64,000 nt of DNA from an uncultured Sphingobacteriaceae bacterium (GCA_946887045.1 CAMPKC010000003.1:1-64000), one strand, 5' to 3'; positions 34,264 through 43,900 are shown, counted from the first letter of the stretch. The notes: a model not told the origin generated them from the letters alone. Program-made: numbers and translations.

Positions 34264-35322
34264 ATGGCACACAACATAAATTATAACGAGCAGACGAATA
34301 AGCACAGCTTTTTTTCAGTGAAGGAAAAGGCCTGGCATGGATTAGGGCAGATTGTAAGCGATTACTCGACCAGTGCAGAAGCTATAAAATATGCAGGATT
34401 AGATTATTTGGTTGAAAAGAGACCCTTGTTTACTTATGACAATGAGAATTTCAACGGAAACAAGGATACGGATGTAATCATTCCTGAAATTGAAGTTCCA
34501 AACTATTATGCTAACATTCGCACGGACACGGAAGATGTTTTAGGTGTGGTAGGCCGTGAATATCATGTAGTACAGAATACAGACGCATTTTCATTTTTTG
34601 ACTCCATTGTAGGTGGAGGTCATGGCATATTATATGAGACTGCAGGAGCATTAGGTAAAGGTGAGCGAATTTTTATCACGGCCAAGCTACCCGATTACAT
34701 AAGGGTGGGAATCGACGATCTGATTGAGAAATACCTGTTCCTAACTACTTCGCATGATGGTTCGGGAAGTATCATTGCAGCTTTTACCCCAATCAGGATT
34801 GTTTGTAATAATACCTTAAATTGCGCATTGAACAATATGAGTAACTGTGTAAAAATTCGGCATACCGAGAGCGCACAGGATAAATTAAAGCAGGCGCACC
34901 AACTTATGGGCATAACCAGCAAACTGGCTATAGAATTAACCGAAATTTTTAATCAATGGTCAAGAATCCGCATAGCTGATAAACAGCTACTAAACTTAGT
35001 AAAGCAAGCAATGGCACCTTCTAAAGAGGTTTTAGAAAATGTTTTGAATGGCAAAGATGATGAACACTCCAGCTATTTTAAAAATGTCTGCAATAGTGTT
35101 TGTGAGTTTGCCTTTTCGAGTGACACACAGCAAACCCGTACAACCAAAGGCACTTTGTTTGGAGCTTACAATGCAATTACAGGTTACTTTCAAAACGTGA
35201 AAACGTATAAGGATGACGAAAGTAAATTGAAATCAATTCAGTTTGGCAGCGGTTTACATAAAGCCCAAGCAGCTTTTAAATTATGTGGGCAGTTTCAAAA
35301 GAATCAAATGGTATTTAATTAA
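34264..35322 (+). CDS. DUF932 family protein (phage/plasmid-like TIGR03299 type)
   Basis: The 352-residue protein carries the DUF932 signature: AWHGLGQIV near residue 23, YLVEKRPLFTY near 50, YHVVQNTDAFSFFDSIVGGG near 103-120, and FTPIRIVCNNTLNCAL near 178-193. The family is common in plasmids, phages and ICEs; its molecular role is not established, with a DNA maintenance function usually supposed. It lies 4 bp after a micro-gene and is followed by two hairpins. Family call firm, role unknown. Confidence 0.85.
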   Translation: MAHNINYNEQTNKHSFFSVKEKAWHGLGQIVSDYSTSAEAIKYAGLDYLVEKRPLFTYDNENFNGNKDTDVIIPEIEVPNYYANIRTDTEDVLGVVGREYHVVQNTDAFSFFDSIVGGGHGILYETAGALGKGERIFITAKLPDYIRVGIDDLIEKYLFLTTSHDGSGSIIAAFTPIRIVCNNTLNCALNNMSNCVKIRHTESAQDKLKQAHQLMGITSKLAIELTEIFNQWSRIRIADKQLLNLVKQAMAPSKEVLENVLNGKDDEHSSYFKNVCNSVCEFAFSSDTQQTRTTKGTLFGAYNAITGYFQNVKTYKDDESKLKSIQFGSGLHKAQAAFKLCGQFQKNQMVFN

Positions 35323-35328
35323 AGTCAA

Positions 35329-35348
35329 GACGGGGAGAAATCCCCGTT
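35329..35348 (+). terminator. Stem-loop after DUF932 gene
   Basis: ACGGGGA (35330-35336) pairs with TCCCCGT (35341-35347) around a GAAA tetraloop, seven nt after the DUF932 stop. A short T-containing tail follows but no long T-run. It may act with the larger inverted repeat downstream as a compound terminator. Confidence 0.5.
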
Positions 35349-35366
35349 CTTGAAAAAGTCGCGGGT

Positions 35367-35421
35367 AGCCCCGCATTTTTTCACTATTGAATAGACATAC
35401 TAGGTGAAAAAATGCGGGGCT
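35367..35421. terminator. 18-bp perfect inverted repeat, bidirectional terminator-like
   Basis: AGCCCCGCATTTTTTCAC (35367-35384) and GTGAAAAAATGCGGGGCT (35404-35421) are perfect complements around a 19-nt loop. The G/C-rich base of the stem and the T6/A6 tracts within the arms fit a bidirectional transcription stop. It separates the DUF932 and histone-like genes. Confidence 0.6.
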
Positions 35422-35512
35422 GGATATTGAAAAGATTCTGCCAGCATATCACCACGACATGTTATTGGATTAATCAGATTACTTTCAGATATTGGTCGCC
35501 AAACTTAGAATC

Positions 35513-35692
35513 ATGAACAACTACAAAAAATTAAACGACCTGATTGCATCTATCGAAGGCGACGCAGACAAATTTTACAACAACGGTAACAGTGCCGCCG
35601 GTACAAGAGTTCGCAAAGGATTGCAAGATATTAAGACCCTAGCCTCAGATATGAGAAAGGAAGTCACCGAGCTTAAAAACACAGCCAAGTAA
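35513..35692 (+). CDS. Histone H1-like small DNA-binding protein
   Basis: With ATG 35513 the product has 59 residues, MNNYKKLNDLIASIEGDADKF and on, ending MRKEVTELKNTAK. It matches the short histone H1/Hc1-like proteins common in Bacteroidota, including the GNSAAGTRVRKGLQDIKTLA core. These basic proteins bind DNA and are often encoded on mobile elements, perhaps to mask or pack incoming DNA. A terminator hairpin follows its stop. Confidence 0.8.
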   Translation: MNNYKKLNDLIASIEGDADKFYNNGNSAAGTRVRKGLQDIKTLASDMRKEVTELKNTAK

Positions 35693-35698
35693 TAAAAT

Positions 35699-35719
35699 AG
35701 CTGCTAATGCAGCTTTTTT
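35699..35719 (+). terminator. Intrinsic terminator after histone-like gene
   Basis: AGCTGC (35699-35704) pairs with GCAGCT (35709-35714) around a TAAT loop, followed by a T-run. It ends the histone-like transcript against the convergent lipocalin-like gene. Confidence 0.75.
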
Positions 35720-36147
35720 CATTTATGGAGATAGGTGTATCGGTCGTGATACTGACCACTGTGACGAGTTACTTGCAATGTATCCTCGTTTAATATATCA
35801 ATGGTTAAACTGTAGTTGTCCATCAGTAGCTTTCCTTTTGCCGATATTAGCCATGTACCTGACCGGCTTGAGGTCTTTTGCTCATCGCACTTTGATTTTC
35901 CGTAATTGACCTCGTAAGTATTATGAATGCCAAAGATTAAGACGTCGTCTTTTTCGCATTTTTTTGTTTCAGGAGTAAGGACCTTCCATTGTCCATTGCC
36001 AACTCTGCCTTCTAACTTCGCATTAAAATTCCACGGCTTTTGAGTCAACATCAATTCTTGCTGGTCTTTTAAATTGGGCGTCCAACAAATCATTAGAGCT
36101 GCTGTCCCAACAATGACAATTAATGTAGCGATCCTTTGAAACTTCAT
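35719..36147 (-). CDS. Exported lipocalin-like small protein
   Basis: This 142-residue protein has an N-terminal membrane/signal helix (about 6-24). The body has the strand pattern of lipocalin-like domains of Bacteroidota: W..L.PETKKCEKDDVLIFGIHNTYEVNYGKSKC, then SGTWLISAKGKLLMDNYSLTIDILNEDTLQVT. Two cysteines (in KKCEKDD and SKCDEQ) likely form a disulphide in the periplasm. Ligand and role are unknown. It stands alone, facing the histone-like gene. Confidence 0.6.
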   Translation of the reverse strand: MKFQRIATLIVIVGTAALMICWTPNLKDQQELMLTQKPWNFNAKLEGRVGNGQWKVLTPETKKCEKDDVLIFGIHNTYEVNYGKSKCDEQKTSSRSGTWLISAKGKLLMDNYSLTIDILNEDTLQVTRHSGQYHDRYTYLHK

Positions 36148-36246
36148 TTTATAAATATGGCAAATTGTGTGTCACCTTCAAAACGCAATCGCCAGAGTAG
36201 TTATCATTAATCTTTGGCACCAAGTTAGGCTACGGGCTGCTGTAGC

Positions 36247-36314
36247 GGGCAAAAGCTTCCGGCATAAACGCTTTTGTCCAGTGCTCGGGCCATTTATTCC
36301 TTTTCCTTTTGCCC
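36247..36314 (+). promoter_or_regulatory. Possible alternative-pairing leader before radC
   Basis: GGGCAAAAGC (36247-36256) can pair with GCTTTTGTCC (36270-36279, one wobble), while its first nine bases pair perfectly with CTTTTGCCC at 36306-36314. The two pairings exclude each other, as in an attenuator or RNA switch, and lie about 60 bp before the radC start. No ligand class is recognised. Confidence 0.35.
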
Positions 36315-36375
36315 TTGATTGCCCTGTGCCTGAAGGAGCGCCATAATTAATTCAATCACTTAAAATCATCCAATT

Positions 36376-36846
36376 ATGGAAAAGCTTCAAGATCAGATTT
36401 CATTGTTCCAGGTATCAGAAATCAACATCAGTTACAAACCAAAGTTCAAAGCATGTGAGAGGCCACAAATATCAAGTTCAAAAGATTTATATAACATTTT
36501 ATTTAATAACTGGGATCAAAATAAGTTAGAGATGCAAGAGCAATTTAAGATCATATTGCTTAATAGAGCCAACAAAGTTCTTGGAATATCTGAAATATCA
36601 ACCGGAGGTTTTGCAGGTACAGTAGCAGATCCTAAAGTGATTTTTTCCACAGCATTAAAAGCATGTGCTAGTTCAATTATCCTAAGTCATAATCATCCTT
36701 CCGGAAATTTGAAACCTAGCCAAGCCGATTTGCACCTTACTAAGAAAATTAAAAATGGAGGTGAGATGCTTGATATAGCGATTTTAGACCATATTATTAT
36801 AACTGCAGATAGTTATTTCTCATTTGCAGATGAAGGGCTTTTATAG
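36376..36846 (+). CDS. radC: RadC-like JAB domain protein
   Basis: The 156-residue protein is a RadC/JAB1-type putative metalloprotease fold: SHNHPSGNLKPSQADLHLTKKI holds the JAMM motif (HxH, then S and D), and IAILDHIIITADSYFSFADEG is the usual end. The N-terminal helix-hairpin-helix part of chromosomal RadC is missing, as in the short copies carried by mobile elements. Role unproven despite the historic DNA-repair name. An 8-bp hairpin overlaps its stop. Confidence 0.88.
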   Translation: MEKLQDQISLFQVSEINISYKPKFKACERPQISSSKDLYNILFNNWDQNKLEMQEQFKIILLNRANKVLGISEISTGGFAGTVADPKVIFSTALKACASSIILSHNHPSGNLKPSQADLHLTKKIKNGGEMLDIAILDHIIITADSYFSFADEGLL

Positions 36847-36853
36847 CCCTTCA
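36831..36853. terminator. Hairpin between convergent radC and DtxR-type gene
   Basis: TGAAGGGC (36831-36838) and GCCCTTCA (36846-36853) are perfect complements, spanning the radC stop. There is no clear T-run. It may separate the two convergent transcripts. Confidence 0.5.
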
Positions 36854-36863
36854 ATATTAATTA

Positions 36864-37535
36864 CTACTTAAGTGCCACTATGTTGACTGAAATATTATCC
36901 GCAAATTTCTGCGAAACTGCTAAAGTCTTCTTATTAAAGTTAATCTCCATCGACCCGTCAAACTCTTGTCTTGACAGTACAGTCAATTGATCACCGATTT
37001 TCAAACCTAATTCAGTAACATATTTTAAAAACGATTGAGAATTATCTTTCACCCCCATTATTGTGCAGCTCGTTCCCACCTTTACCAGTGATAAAGCAGT
37101 ATATTGTCTCTGCTCAATTTCTCCATTTGCACTCGGAATAACATCACCGTGCGGATCAACAGTAGGATAACCTAAAAATTCATCGAGTTTATTAATTAGT
37201 TTTTGAGACTGAATATGTTCCAACTGTTCAGCAACTTCATGTACCTCATCCCATGCGAAGCCTAATTTGTTATGTAAAAATGTCTCCCACAATCGGTGCT
37301 TTCGTAGGATTTCTACTGCTGAAATCCGGCCTTTCGCAGTGAGTGTTATCTTGCTATACTTCTCATATGCCAGCAAATCTTTATCACGCAGCTTTTTTAA
37401 CATATCCGAAGCTGTCGCTGGCTTGACGTTTAACGAAGCTGCTATTTTGTTGGTTCCGGCCTCACTCTTCTCATCATTATTTATAGAAAGCAGTAGCACT
37501 GCCTTTAAATAATTCTCCTCGGTATATGACAACAT
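36864..37535 (-). CDS. DtxR/MntR family metal-dependent repressor
   Basis: The 223-residue protein has the DtxR layout: a winged helix-turn-helix (about 1-65; YTEENYLKAVLLLS, then ASLNVKPATASDMLKKLRDKDLL), a dimerisation and metal-binding part (about 66-140; EILRKHRLWETFL and HEVAEQLEHIQS supply His/Glu ligands), and an FeoA-like SH3 domain (about 148-222). Such repressors bind DNA with Fe2+ or Mn2+. It diverges from the di-heme/Rieske/porin operon across 89 bp that contain a DtxR-like box, so it very likely controls that operon. Confidence 0.88.
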   Translation of the reverse strand: MLSYTEENYLKAVLLLSINNDEKSEAGTNKIAASLNVKPATASDMLKKLRDKDLLAYEKYSKITLTAKGRISAVEILRKHRLWETFLHNKLGFAWDEVHEVAEQLEHIQSQKLINKLDEFLGYPTVDPHGDVIPSANGEIEQRQYTALSLVKVGTSCTIMGVKDNSQSFLKYVTELGLKIGDQLTVLSRQEFDGSMEINFNKKTLAVSQKFADNISVNIVALK

Positions 37536-37567
37536 AAAACAAAAATAATAAAATTCGTCTAAATTAA

Positions 37568-37598
37568 TTTGTTAGGCTAATCTAAAAATGTAGTTTTG
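37568..37598 (+). promoter_or_regulatory. Bacteroidota promoter with embedded DtxR-like box
   Basis: TTTG (37568-37571), a 19-bp spacer and TAGTTTTG (37591-37598) match the phylum's -33/-7 promoter consensus. TTAGGCTAATCTAA (37572-37585) lies inside the spacer and agrees with the DtxR-box core TTAGGTTAGCCTAA at 11 of 14 positions. Binding there would block RNA polymerase. This ties the metal repressor to the di-heme/Rieske/porin operon. Confidence 0.7.
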
Positions 37599-37624
37599 TT
37601 TATCGAATCAAATAAACTAGACCA

Positions 37625-38830
37625 ATGAAAAAGCTCAAGACGTTTGGAATCCTTATTACTTCTATTCTATTACTGGTTTACATAAGCAGTTGCGAAAAGA
37701 TTATGCCTCAGGCTCCGGCGGATGAAGACATATTAGATGGGCCGGTTGATGGCCTTTCAGGTGAACAGAAGAAATTGTTTCTTAGGGGCGATATCGCGTT
37801 TAATGACGAAATATTTAACGATAAGACGGGGTTAGGACCCTTATTCGTCGCGACATCATGCGGAACATGCCACGCAGGTGACGGTAAAGGACATCCGTTT
37901 ACTACGCTTACAAGGTTCGGTCAAAGTGATACTTTAGGGAATCAATTTTTAGATAAAGGTGCTCCGCAATTACAGAACCGTGCATCATCTGGCTTTATGC
38001 CTGAAAAAATTCCCGCAGGAGCTACTTTTTCAAAATTTACTCCTCCGGCAAATACCGGCTTGGGATTTATCGAAGCCGTTCCTGACGCAACAATACTCGC
38101 AATGGCTGACGAAAATGACTTGAACGGGGATGGAATTTCTGGACGGCCTAACTGGATTAAAGTTCCTGACTACTGCCAGATTAGAACGGGTACTATCGTG
38201 AGAAATGGAAAATATATAGGAAGATTCGGAAAAAAAGCAGCTGTTTATGATTTATTACAACAAACGGTAAACGCCTATAATCAGGATATGGGAATTAGCT
38301 CTACTTATGAATACTTTGATACCTATAACGGCTTAGAGGTTGATCCGGAAGTAACTAATCAAACGGTACTTGATGTGGTTTTTTACCTTCAAACATTAAA
38401 AGCACCAATTCAGCGCAACAGCAATAACGCAGAAGTCCAGGCCGGTAAAAGTGTTTTCATGAGCGTTGGATGCGCCAAGTGCCATACTCCAGAATTGAAA
38501 ACTGGTATTTCTAAAATTGCCGCACTTTCAGAAAAGACATTTTTTCCATATACGGATATGTTGCTTCATGATATGGGCAGCGGCTTAAATGACGGGTATA
38601 CAGAAGGAACAGCCTTAACCGCAGAATGGCGGACGCCTGCTCTATGGGGGCTTGGACTTTCCAAAAACTCACAAGGTGGCAGATATTTCTTAATGCACGA
38701 CGGAAGAGCCAACAGTATTGAACAAGCTATAACCTTACATGGCGGCGAAGGGCAGTCAAGCAAGAACCAGTTTCAACAGTTGACTGCAACTGATAAAAAT
38801 AAACTCATCAAATTTCTGGAATCACTTTAA
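37625..38830 (+). CDS. Di-heme c-type cytochrome of the DUF1111 family
   Basis: The 401-residue protein has an N-terminal lipoprotein-type signal (LLVYISSC) and two haem c sites, CGTCH (79-83) and CAKCH (283-287). The body matches DUF1111 di-heme oxidoreductases (GPLFVATSCGTCHAGDGKGHP; FLMHDGRA near the end). It is predicted periplasmic and involved in electron transfer. It forms a tight operon with a Rieske protein (3 bp) and a porin, under an apparent DtxR-box promoter, so a role in iron or manganese redox handling is a reasonable inference. Confidence 0.85.
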   Translation: MKKLKTFGILITSILLLVYISSCEKIMPQAPADEDILDGPVDGLSGEQKKLFLRGDIAFNDEIFNDKTGLGPLFVATSCGTCHAGDGKGHPFTTLTRFGQSDTLGNQFLDKGAPQLQNRASSGFMPEKIPAGATFSKFTPPANTGLGFIEAVPDATILAMADENDLNGDGISGRPNWIKVPDYCQIRTGTIVRNGKYIGRFGKKAAVYDLLQQTVNAYNQDMGISSTYEYFDTYNGLEVDPEVTNQTVLDVVFYLQTLKAPIQRNSNNAEVQAGKSVFMSVGCAKCHTPELKTGISKIAALSEKTFFPYTDMLLHDMGSGLNDGYTEGTALTAEWRTPALWGLGLSKNSQGGRYFLMHDGRANSIEQAITLHGGEGQSSKNQFQQLTATDKNKLIKFLESL

Positions 38831-38833
38831 ACA

Positions 38834-39286
38834 ATGAATAGAAAAGATTTTTTGGTCAAGGGCTGTATAGGCTGTCTATCCGCATTAGCTGTTAGCTCAG
38901 GTTTTATTTCCTGTTCAACCACCACTCAATATTTATCCGGGAAACTTGGTAAGGATGGGATAACTCTTGATATAGCAGATTTCAAGCTAACGCAAAGAGG
39001 CAATACTGATTACCGCTCCTTTGTAATTGTCCGTAACGACGCTCTGAAATTCCCAATATGTGTTTACAGGCATGATGAAAACAATTATTCTGCGTTGTGG
39101 ATGCAATGTGCCCACCAAGGTGCTGAGCTCCAAGCCTCGGGCGACATGTTAACATGCCCTGCTCATGGAAGCGAGTTCAACAACAAGGGTGTTGTGACTA
39201 ATGGGCCGGCTAGTAGGAATTTAAAGACCTTTCCAGTTACCATAACAGATAATGTACTTTTTATTGATATGAGAAAGCAGTCATGA
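38834..39286 (+). CDS. Rieske [2Fe-2S] lipoprotein
   Basis: The 150-residue protein has an N-terminal export signal with a lipobox-like SSGFISC and a Rieske fold: C92-x-H94 (CAHQG) and C108-x2-H111 (CPAHG) bind the cluster. It probably passes electrons to or from the di-heme cytochrome encoded 3 bp upstream. Its stop overlaps the porin gene by 4 bp. It is shorter than bc1-complex Rieske proteins and lacks partners of that complex here. Confidence 0.87.
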   Translation: MNRKDFLVKGCIGCLSALAVSSGFISCSTTTQYLSGKLGKDGITLDIADFKLTQRGNTDYRSFVIVRNDALKFPICVYRHDENNYSALWMQCAHQGAELQASGDMLTCPAHGSEFNNKGVVTNGPASRNLKTFPVTITDNVLFIDMRKQS

Positions 39287-40506
39287 AAAAACTATTTATA
39301 CTCGCTTTTTTATTGATAGGGGCAAATGCCTACTCACAAATCGACCCTGAATTATTAAGAAATCCTCAAAAGGATACTAGTGGATTGAAATTGAATATGG
39401 ATGCTGTGTATGACCGTCCATTTTTACAAACCAGCAAATTACCCGTAGCATTAGGTGGCTATGTAGAAGCAAACTATCAATACTTCGGGCAAGACGGAAT
39501 AACGGAAGGTCATCAGTTCCAAATGCGAAGATTGACGCTTTTCGTATCTTCTTCGATCGCAAAACGTTTAAAATTTCTTTCAGAATTAGAGTTCGAAGAT
39601 GGTACAAAGGAGATCAATATTGAGTTTGCCTCAATGGATTTTGAACTTGCCCCACTTCTTAATTTAAGAGGGGGAATTATAATGAACCCGATAGGTGCTT
39701 TTAATCAGAATCATGATGGCCCTAAGTGGGAGTTCGTGGACAGACCTGTATCGGCAACACAAATGCTTCCGGCAACCTGGAGCAATGTAGGATTTGGTGT
39801 GTATGGAAAGAAGTATGCGAAGGACTGGGTGTATGCTTATGAAGCATATTTTACCAACGGCTTTGACGATCAAATAATCAGTAATTCAGAGAATCGTACT
39901 TTTTTACCCGCAACTAAGGCTAACAAAGAGCGATTTGAGGAAAGTTTTAATGGCAGTCCTTTGTTTACGGGGAAAGTAGCACTTCGGAATAAACGTATAG
40001 GAGAAATTGGCCTTTCATACATGGGCGGCGTATATAATAAGTTTGAAGATGACGGATTAGAACTGGATGAAAAGCGCAGTGTTAATGTTTATGCAGTAGA
40101 TTTTAACACAACATTTAAAAAACTCGGCACCTACTTAAATACAGAATGGGCTTGGGTTAACGTTAACTTGCCAAAGTTTTACACCGACCAGTTCGGAAGA
40201 AAACAGCAAGGCGGGTTTTTGGATATTGTTCAACCTATTTTCAGAAAGCCGATATTTGGTTTTACAACATCTGTAGTCAACGCGGCGTTCAGAGTAGAAT
40301 ATGTAGATTGGAATAAAGGGAAATTTAGCTCAACAGGCGAAAATATTTCTGACGACTTTTTTTCAATCATGCCTGCGCTTAGCTGGAGGCCTGTTAACCA
40401 AACGGTTTTACGATTGAATTACAGGTATAATTGGCAGAAGGACATTCTGGGCAATCCGGCATCGAGAACGGCGGGATTGCAGTTCGGATTTTCGACATAT
40501 TTTTAA
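39283..40506 (+). CDS. Outer-membrane porin (phosphate-selective OprO/OprP type)
   Basis: The 407-residue protein has a signal peptide (ANAYSQ) and a repeated beta-strand pattern ending in an aromatic residue (QFGFSTYF), as outer-membrane barrels do. GGYVEANYQYFG...HQFQMRRLTLFVSSSIAKRLKFLSELEFE is characteristic of the OprO/OprP-like family in Bacteroidota. It overlaps the Rieske gene by 4 bp. It may admit the substrate of the redox pair or an anion; the DtxR-type promoter suggests metal-related uptake. Confidence 0.8.
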   Translation: MKKLFILAFLLIGANAYSQIDPELLRNPQKDTSGLKLNMDAVYDRPFLQTSKLPVALGGYVEANYQYFGQDGITEGHQFQMRRLTLFVSSSIAKRLKFLSELEFEDGTKEINIEFASMDFELAPLLNLRGGIIMNPIGAFNQNHDGPKWEFVDRPVSATQMLPATWSNVGFGVYGKKYAKDWVYAYEAYFTNGFDDQIISNSENRTFLPATKANKERFEESFNGSPLFTGKVALRNKRIGEIGLSYMGGVYNKFEDDGLELDEKRSVNVYAVDFNTTFKKLGTYLNTEWAWVNVNLPKFYTDQFGRKQQGGFLDIVQPIFRKPIFGFTTSVVNAAFRVEYVDWNKGKFSSTGENISDDFFSIMPALSWRPVNQTVLRLNYRYNWQKDILGNPASRTAGLQFGFSTYF

Positions 40507-40532
40507 ATTAGTTGCTTTAAAGAATATTTTTA

Positions 40533-40566
40533 AAACTTTTAAGTTTAGTTTGGTATTGTATATTTG
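40533..40566 (+). promoter_or_regulatory. Promoter and AT-rich dyad before the CzcA operon
   Basis: TATATTTG (40559-40566) matches the TAnnTTTG -7 element, 5 bp before the start at 40572. AAACTT-TT-AAGTTT (40533-40546) is a perfect dyad over the expected -33 position. TGGTATTGTA just before the -7 box resembles one half of the dyad ahead of the P-type ATPase genes. The dyad may be a metal-regulator site. Confidence 0.45.
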
Positions 40567-40571
40567 CTCAA

Positions 40572-40880
40572 ATGAAGATTCTTGCGCTCATATTATCTTT
40601 CTATGTTATGCTTTTGACGGGCGTATCATGTGATGATGTAATGGAGTCTTCAGATACTATACAAACAGTGACCATCCAAGCACATGACGACAACGCGTCT
40701 GACTGCATTGTTGACTTGTGTTCTCCATTCTGCTCCTGCACTTGTTGCGTAGCTTTTAACAAACCTAAGGCCAGTGTTACAACTACCATTCTCCCTGAGA
40801 CCGTTCTATCTGAAGTAATTTACAAGGAGAAACCGTACAGTTCCGAAAGCTACCCTCTTTTCCAACCTCCCCGGGCTTAA
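40572..40880 (+). CDS. Small exported Cys-rich protein (DUF6660-like)
   Basis: This 102-residue protein has a signal peptide (about 1-20). A Cys cluster CSPFCSCTCC near residues 56-65 suggests metal binding. The end is YPLFQPPRA. Proteins of this kind commonly precede heavy-metal efflux genes in Bacteroidota, and three others in this window (49419, 55881, 58578) share the size, export signal and Pro-rich or PPNT end. It lies 69 bp before the CzcA fusion. The function is unproven; a periplasmic metal sensor or buffer is likely. Confidence 0.65.
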   Translation: MKILALILSFYVMLLTGVSCDDVMESSDTIQTVTIQAHDDNASDCIVDLCSPFCSCTCCVAFNKPKASVTTTILPETVLSEVIYKEKPYSSESYPLFQPPRA

Positions 40881-40906
40881 AGTATTACTAGCGCTAGCTA
40901 TGTCAT

Positions 40907-40922
40907 GATGTGAAATCACATC
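40907..40922. promoter_or_regulatory. 7-2-7 dyad before the CzcA-TolC gene
   Basis: GATGTGA and TCACATC flank AA, giving a 16-bp dyad 27 bp before the CzcA start. A CTAGCGCTAG palindrome lies close upstream (about 40889-40898). They may be operators for internal control of the efflux operon. Confidence 0.4.
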
Positions 40923-40949
40923 CATGTTTTACTTTATTCTTCAAATTTC

Positions 40950-43900
40950 ATGTTAGATAAAATTATTTTCTTTTCTATAAAGAATAAGATAGTTATTGGT
41001 ATAGGTGTATTGATCCTTATTATCTGGGGGATATACTCTGCATTGAGATTACCTATCGATGCTGTACCGGATATTACCAATAATCAGGTGCAGGTAATCA
41101 CTACAGCACCAACTTTGGCAACTCAGGAGGTGGAGCAATTCATCACTTATCCCATAGAACAAAGCCTTGCGAATATTCCGGGACTGATCGAAATGCGTTC
41201 GATTTCTAGGTTTGGTCTCTCTGTAATTACAGTTGTTTTTGAAGATGATGTAGACATCTACTTCGCCAGACAATTAATCAACGAAAAACTTAAGGAAGCC
41301 GAAGAGCAGATCCCTGAAGGTATGGGTGAACCTGAACTGGCTCCGGTTAGTTCCGGACTTGGAGAGGTCTACCAGTACATGCTGCACCCCAAAAGAGGTA
41401 GCGAGCATAAATACACCGCAATGGACCTGCGCACCATGCAAGACTGGATCGTCGCAAGGCAACTGTACGGAATCGAAGGTGTTGCCGAAATCAATTCTTT
41501 TGGCGGGGTTTTAAAACAGTATGAGGTAGCTGTTAATCCCAGTCAATTAAAATCGCTTAATGTAAGTATCGCAGAAATCTATGAAGCCCTTGAGAAAAAC
41601 AATCAGAATACCGGAGGCGCATACATCGACAAAAAGCCAAACGCGTACTTTATCCGTGGCATCGGCTTAATAACATCCCTGGAAGATATTGGTCGAATAG
41701 TAATCAAGGAAGTTAGTGGCGTCCCTGTTCTGATCGGAGATGTTGCAAAAGTTCAGTTCGGAGGAGCTATTCGATATGGTGCCATGACCCATAACGGCGA
41801 AGATGAAGTGGTTGGCGGAATTGTGATGATGTTAAAAGGCTCAAATAGCGCTGACGTAGTAAACAGGGTAAAGGAAAAAATGGAGACCGTTAAAAAGAGT
41901 CTTCCCGCTGACATAGAGATCAAACCTTACCTGGATAGAACTTCTTTGGTCAATCGTGCAATTTCCACAGTGGAAACTAACCTCATTGAAGGGGCTTTGA
42001 TCGTGATTTTTGTTCTGGTTCTTTTCCTGGGAAATCTTCGCGCCGGATTGATAGTCGCCTCTGCTATCCCTTTATCCATGTTGTTTGCCCTCGGTATGAT
42101 GAACGTTTTTGGGGTATCAGCAAATCTAATGAGCCTTGGTGCAATTGATTTCGGATTGATCGTCGACGGCGCAGTAATTATCGTTGAGGCAACCATGCAT
42201 CACCTGGCTCTCAGAACTGTCCACACCAAACTGACTCAGAAAGAAATGGATGAAGAGGTTTTTATATCAGCTTCCAAAATCCGCCAAAGTGCAGCTTTCG
42301 GCGAAATTATCATACTGATAGTTTACCTCCCAATATTAACGCTGGTAGGTGTTGAAGGAAAGATGTTTGGTCCGATGGCTCAAACTGTGGGCTTTGCGAT
42401 TCTTGGTGCCTTGATACTGTCGCTTACCTATATACCAATGGTTTCAGCGCTATTCCTACCTAAAAAGATCTCCCATAAAAGAAATATATCAGACAAAATG
42501 ATGGATTTCTTTCAAAGAGGTTATACACCACTGCTACGTAAATCAATTAAACTAAAAAAGCTTGTCGTGGCAGCGTCAGTAGTACTTTTAGCTATTACCG
42601 CTTTCATCTTCTCGAAGATGGGTGCTGAGTTTCTGCCACAATTACAGGAAGGAGATTACGCCTTCCACTGCATTTTACCCCAGGGCTCTTCATTGTCTCA
42701 AAGCATTGAAACTTCTATGCATGCTTCCAGGATTCTAAGAACCTTTCCGGAAGTGAAAGAGATTGTCGGAAAAACCGGAAGTGCAGAAGTTCCTACGGAC
42801 CCGATGCCACCTGAAGCAAGTGACTTAATTATTGTCCTGAAGGATAAAAGCGAATGGACGACAACTAATGACTACAATGAACTGGCAAGGTTGATGGAGG
42901 AAAAGCTGGAGGCTATACCCGGAGTGTTCTTTGAAGCTAACCAACCCATCCAGATGCGTTTCAATGAGCTGATGACAGGCATCAGGCAGGACGTAGCGGT
43001 AAAGATCTTTGGCGAAAATATAGATACCCTCGCTGCATTGGCTCCAAAAGTGGGACAAATCATTCAATCAGTTGAGGGTGTAAGTACTCCTCAAATTGAA
43101 CAAACTGCGGGACTCCCTCAAATTACTATTCAATATGACAGAGGACGAATAGCCAGTTATGGCTTGAACATCGAAGATGTAAACACCATGGTAAGCACTG
43201 CTTTTGCAGGAGGGACGGCAGGTGTGGTATTTGAAAATGAGAAGAAGTTTGATCTAGTGGTTCGTTTAGATTCTACTAACCGTAATTCTATTGAAGATGT
43301 GGCCACACTTAGTATTCCAACAAAAGGTGGATTTCAAATTCCATTAAGTCAGGTAGCTTCAGTATCGTTTAAAGAAGGTCCGGCTCAAATAAGCCGTGAA
43401 GATGCTAAACGACGGGTCGTTATAGGTTTCAATGTAGAAGGCCGGGATGTTCAATCTGTTGTGAGAGATATTCAAGAGAAGCTTTCTACCAGTTCCGTGT
43501 TGCCAACAGGTTATTACTTTACTTATGGTGGAACGTTTGAAAATCTTGAAAAGGCGACAGCCCGTTTGCAGATCGTAGTACCAGCAGCGTTGTTGCTGAT
43601 ATTTGTACTTCTTTATTTCACCTTCGGCTCTATAAAGGAGGCGCTTCTGATTTTTACCACTATTCCCATGTCAGCAATTGGTGGAGTTTTCGCTTTACTG
43701 TTACGAGAAATGCCATTTAGCATCTCAGCAGGTGTTGGATTTATTGCATTGTTTGGTGTCGCTGTTCTTAATGGAATAGTGCTAATCGGAACTTTTAACC
43801 AGTTGCAAAAAGACGGTGTTCAGAATATTTACCGACGAGTCATCGAGGGAACCAGAATACGTTTGCGACCGGTATTGATGACCGCCACCGTTGCTTCCCT

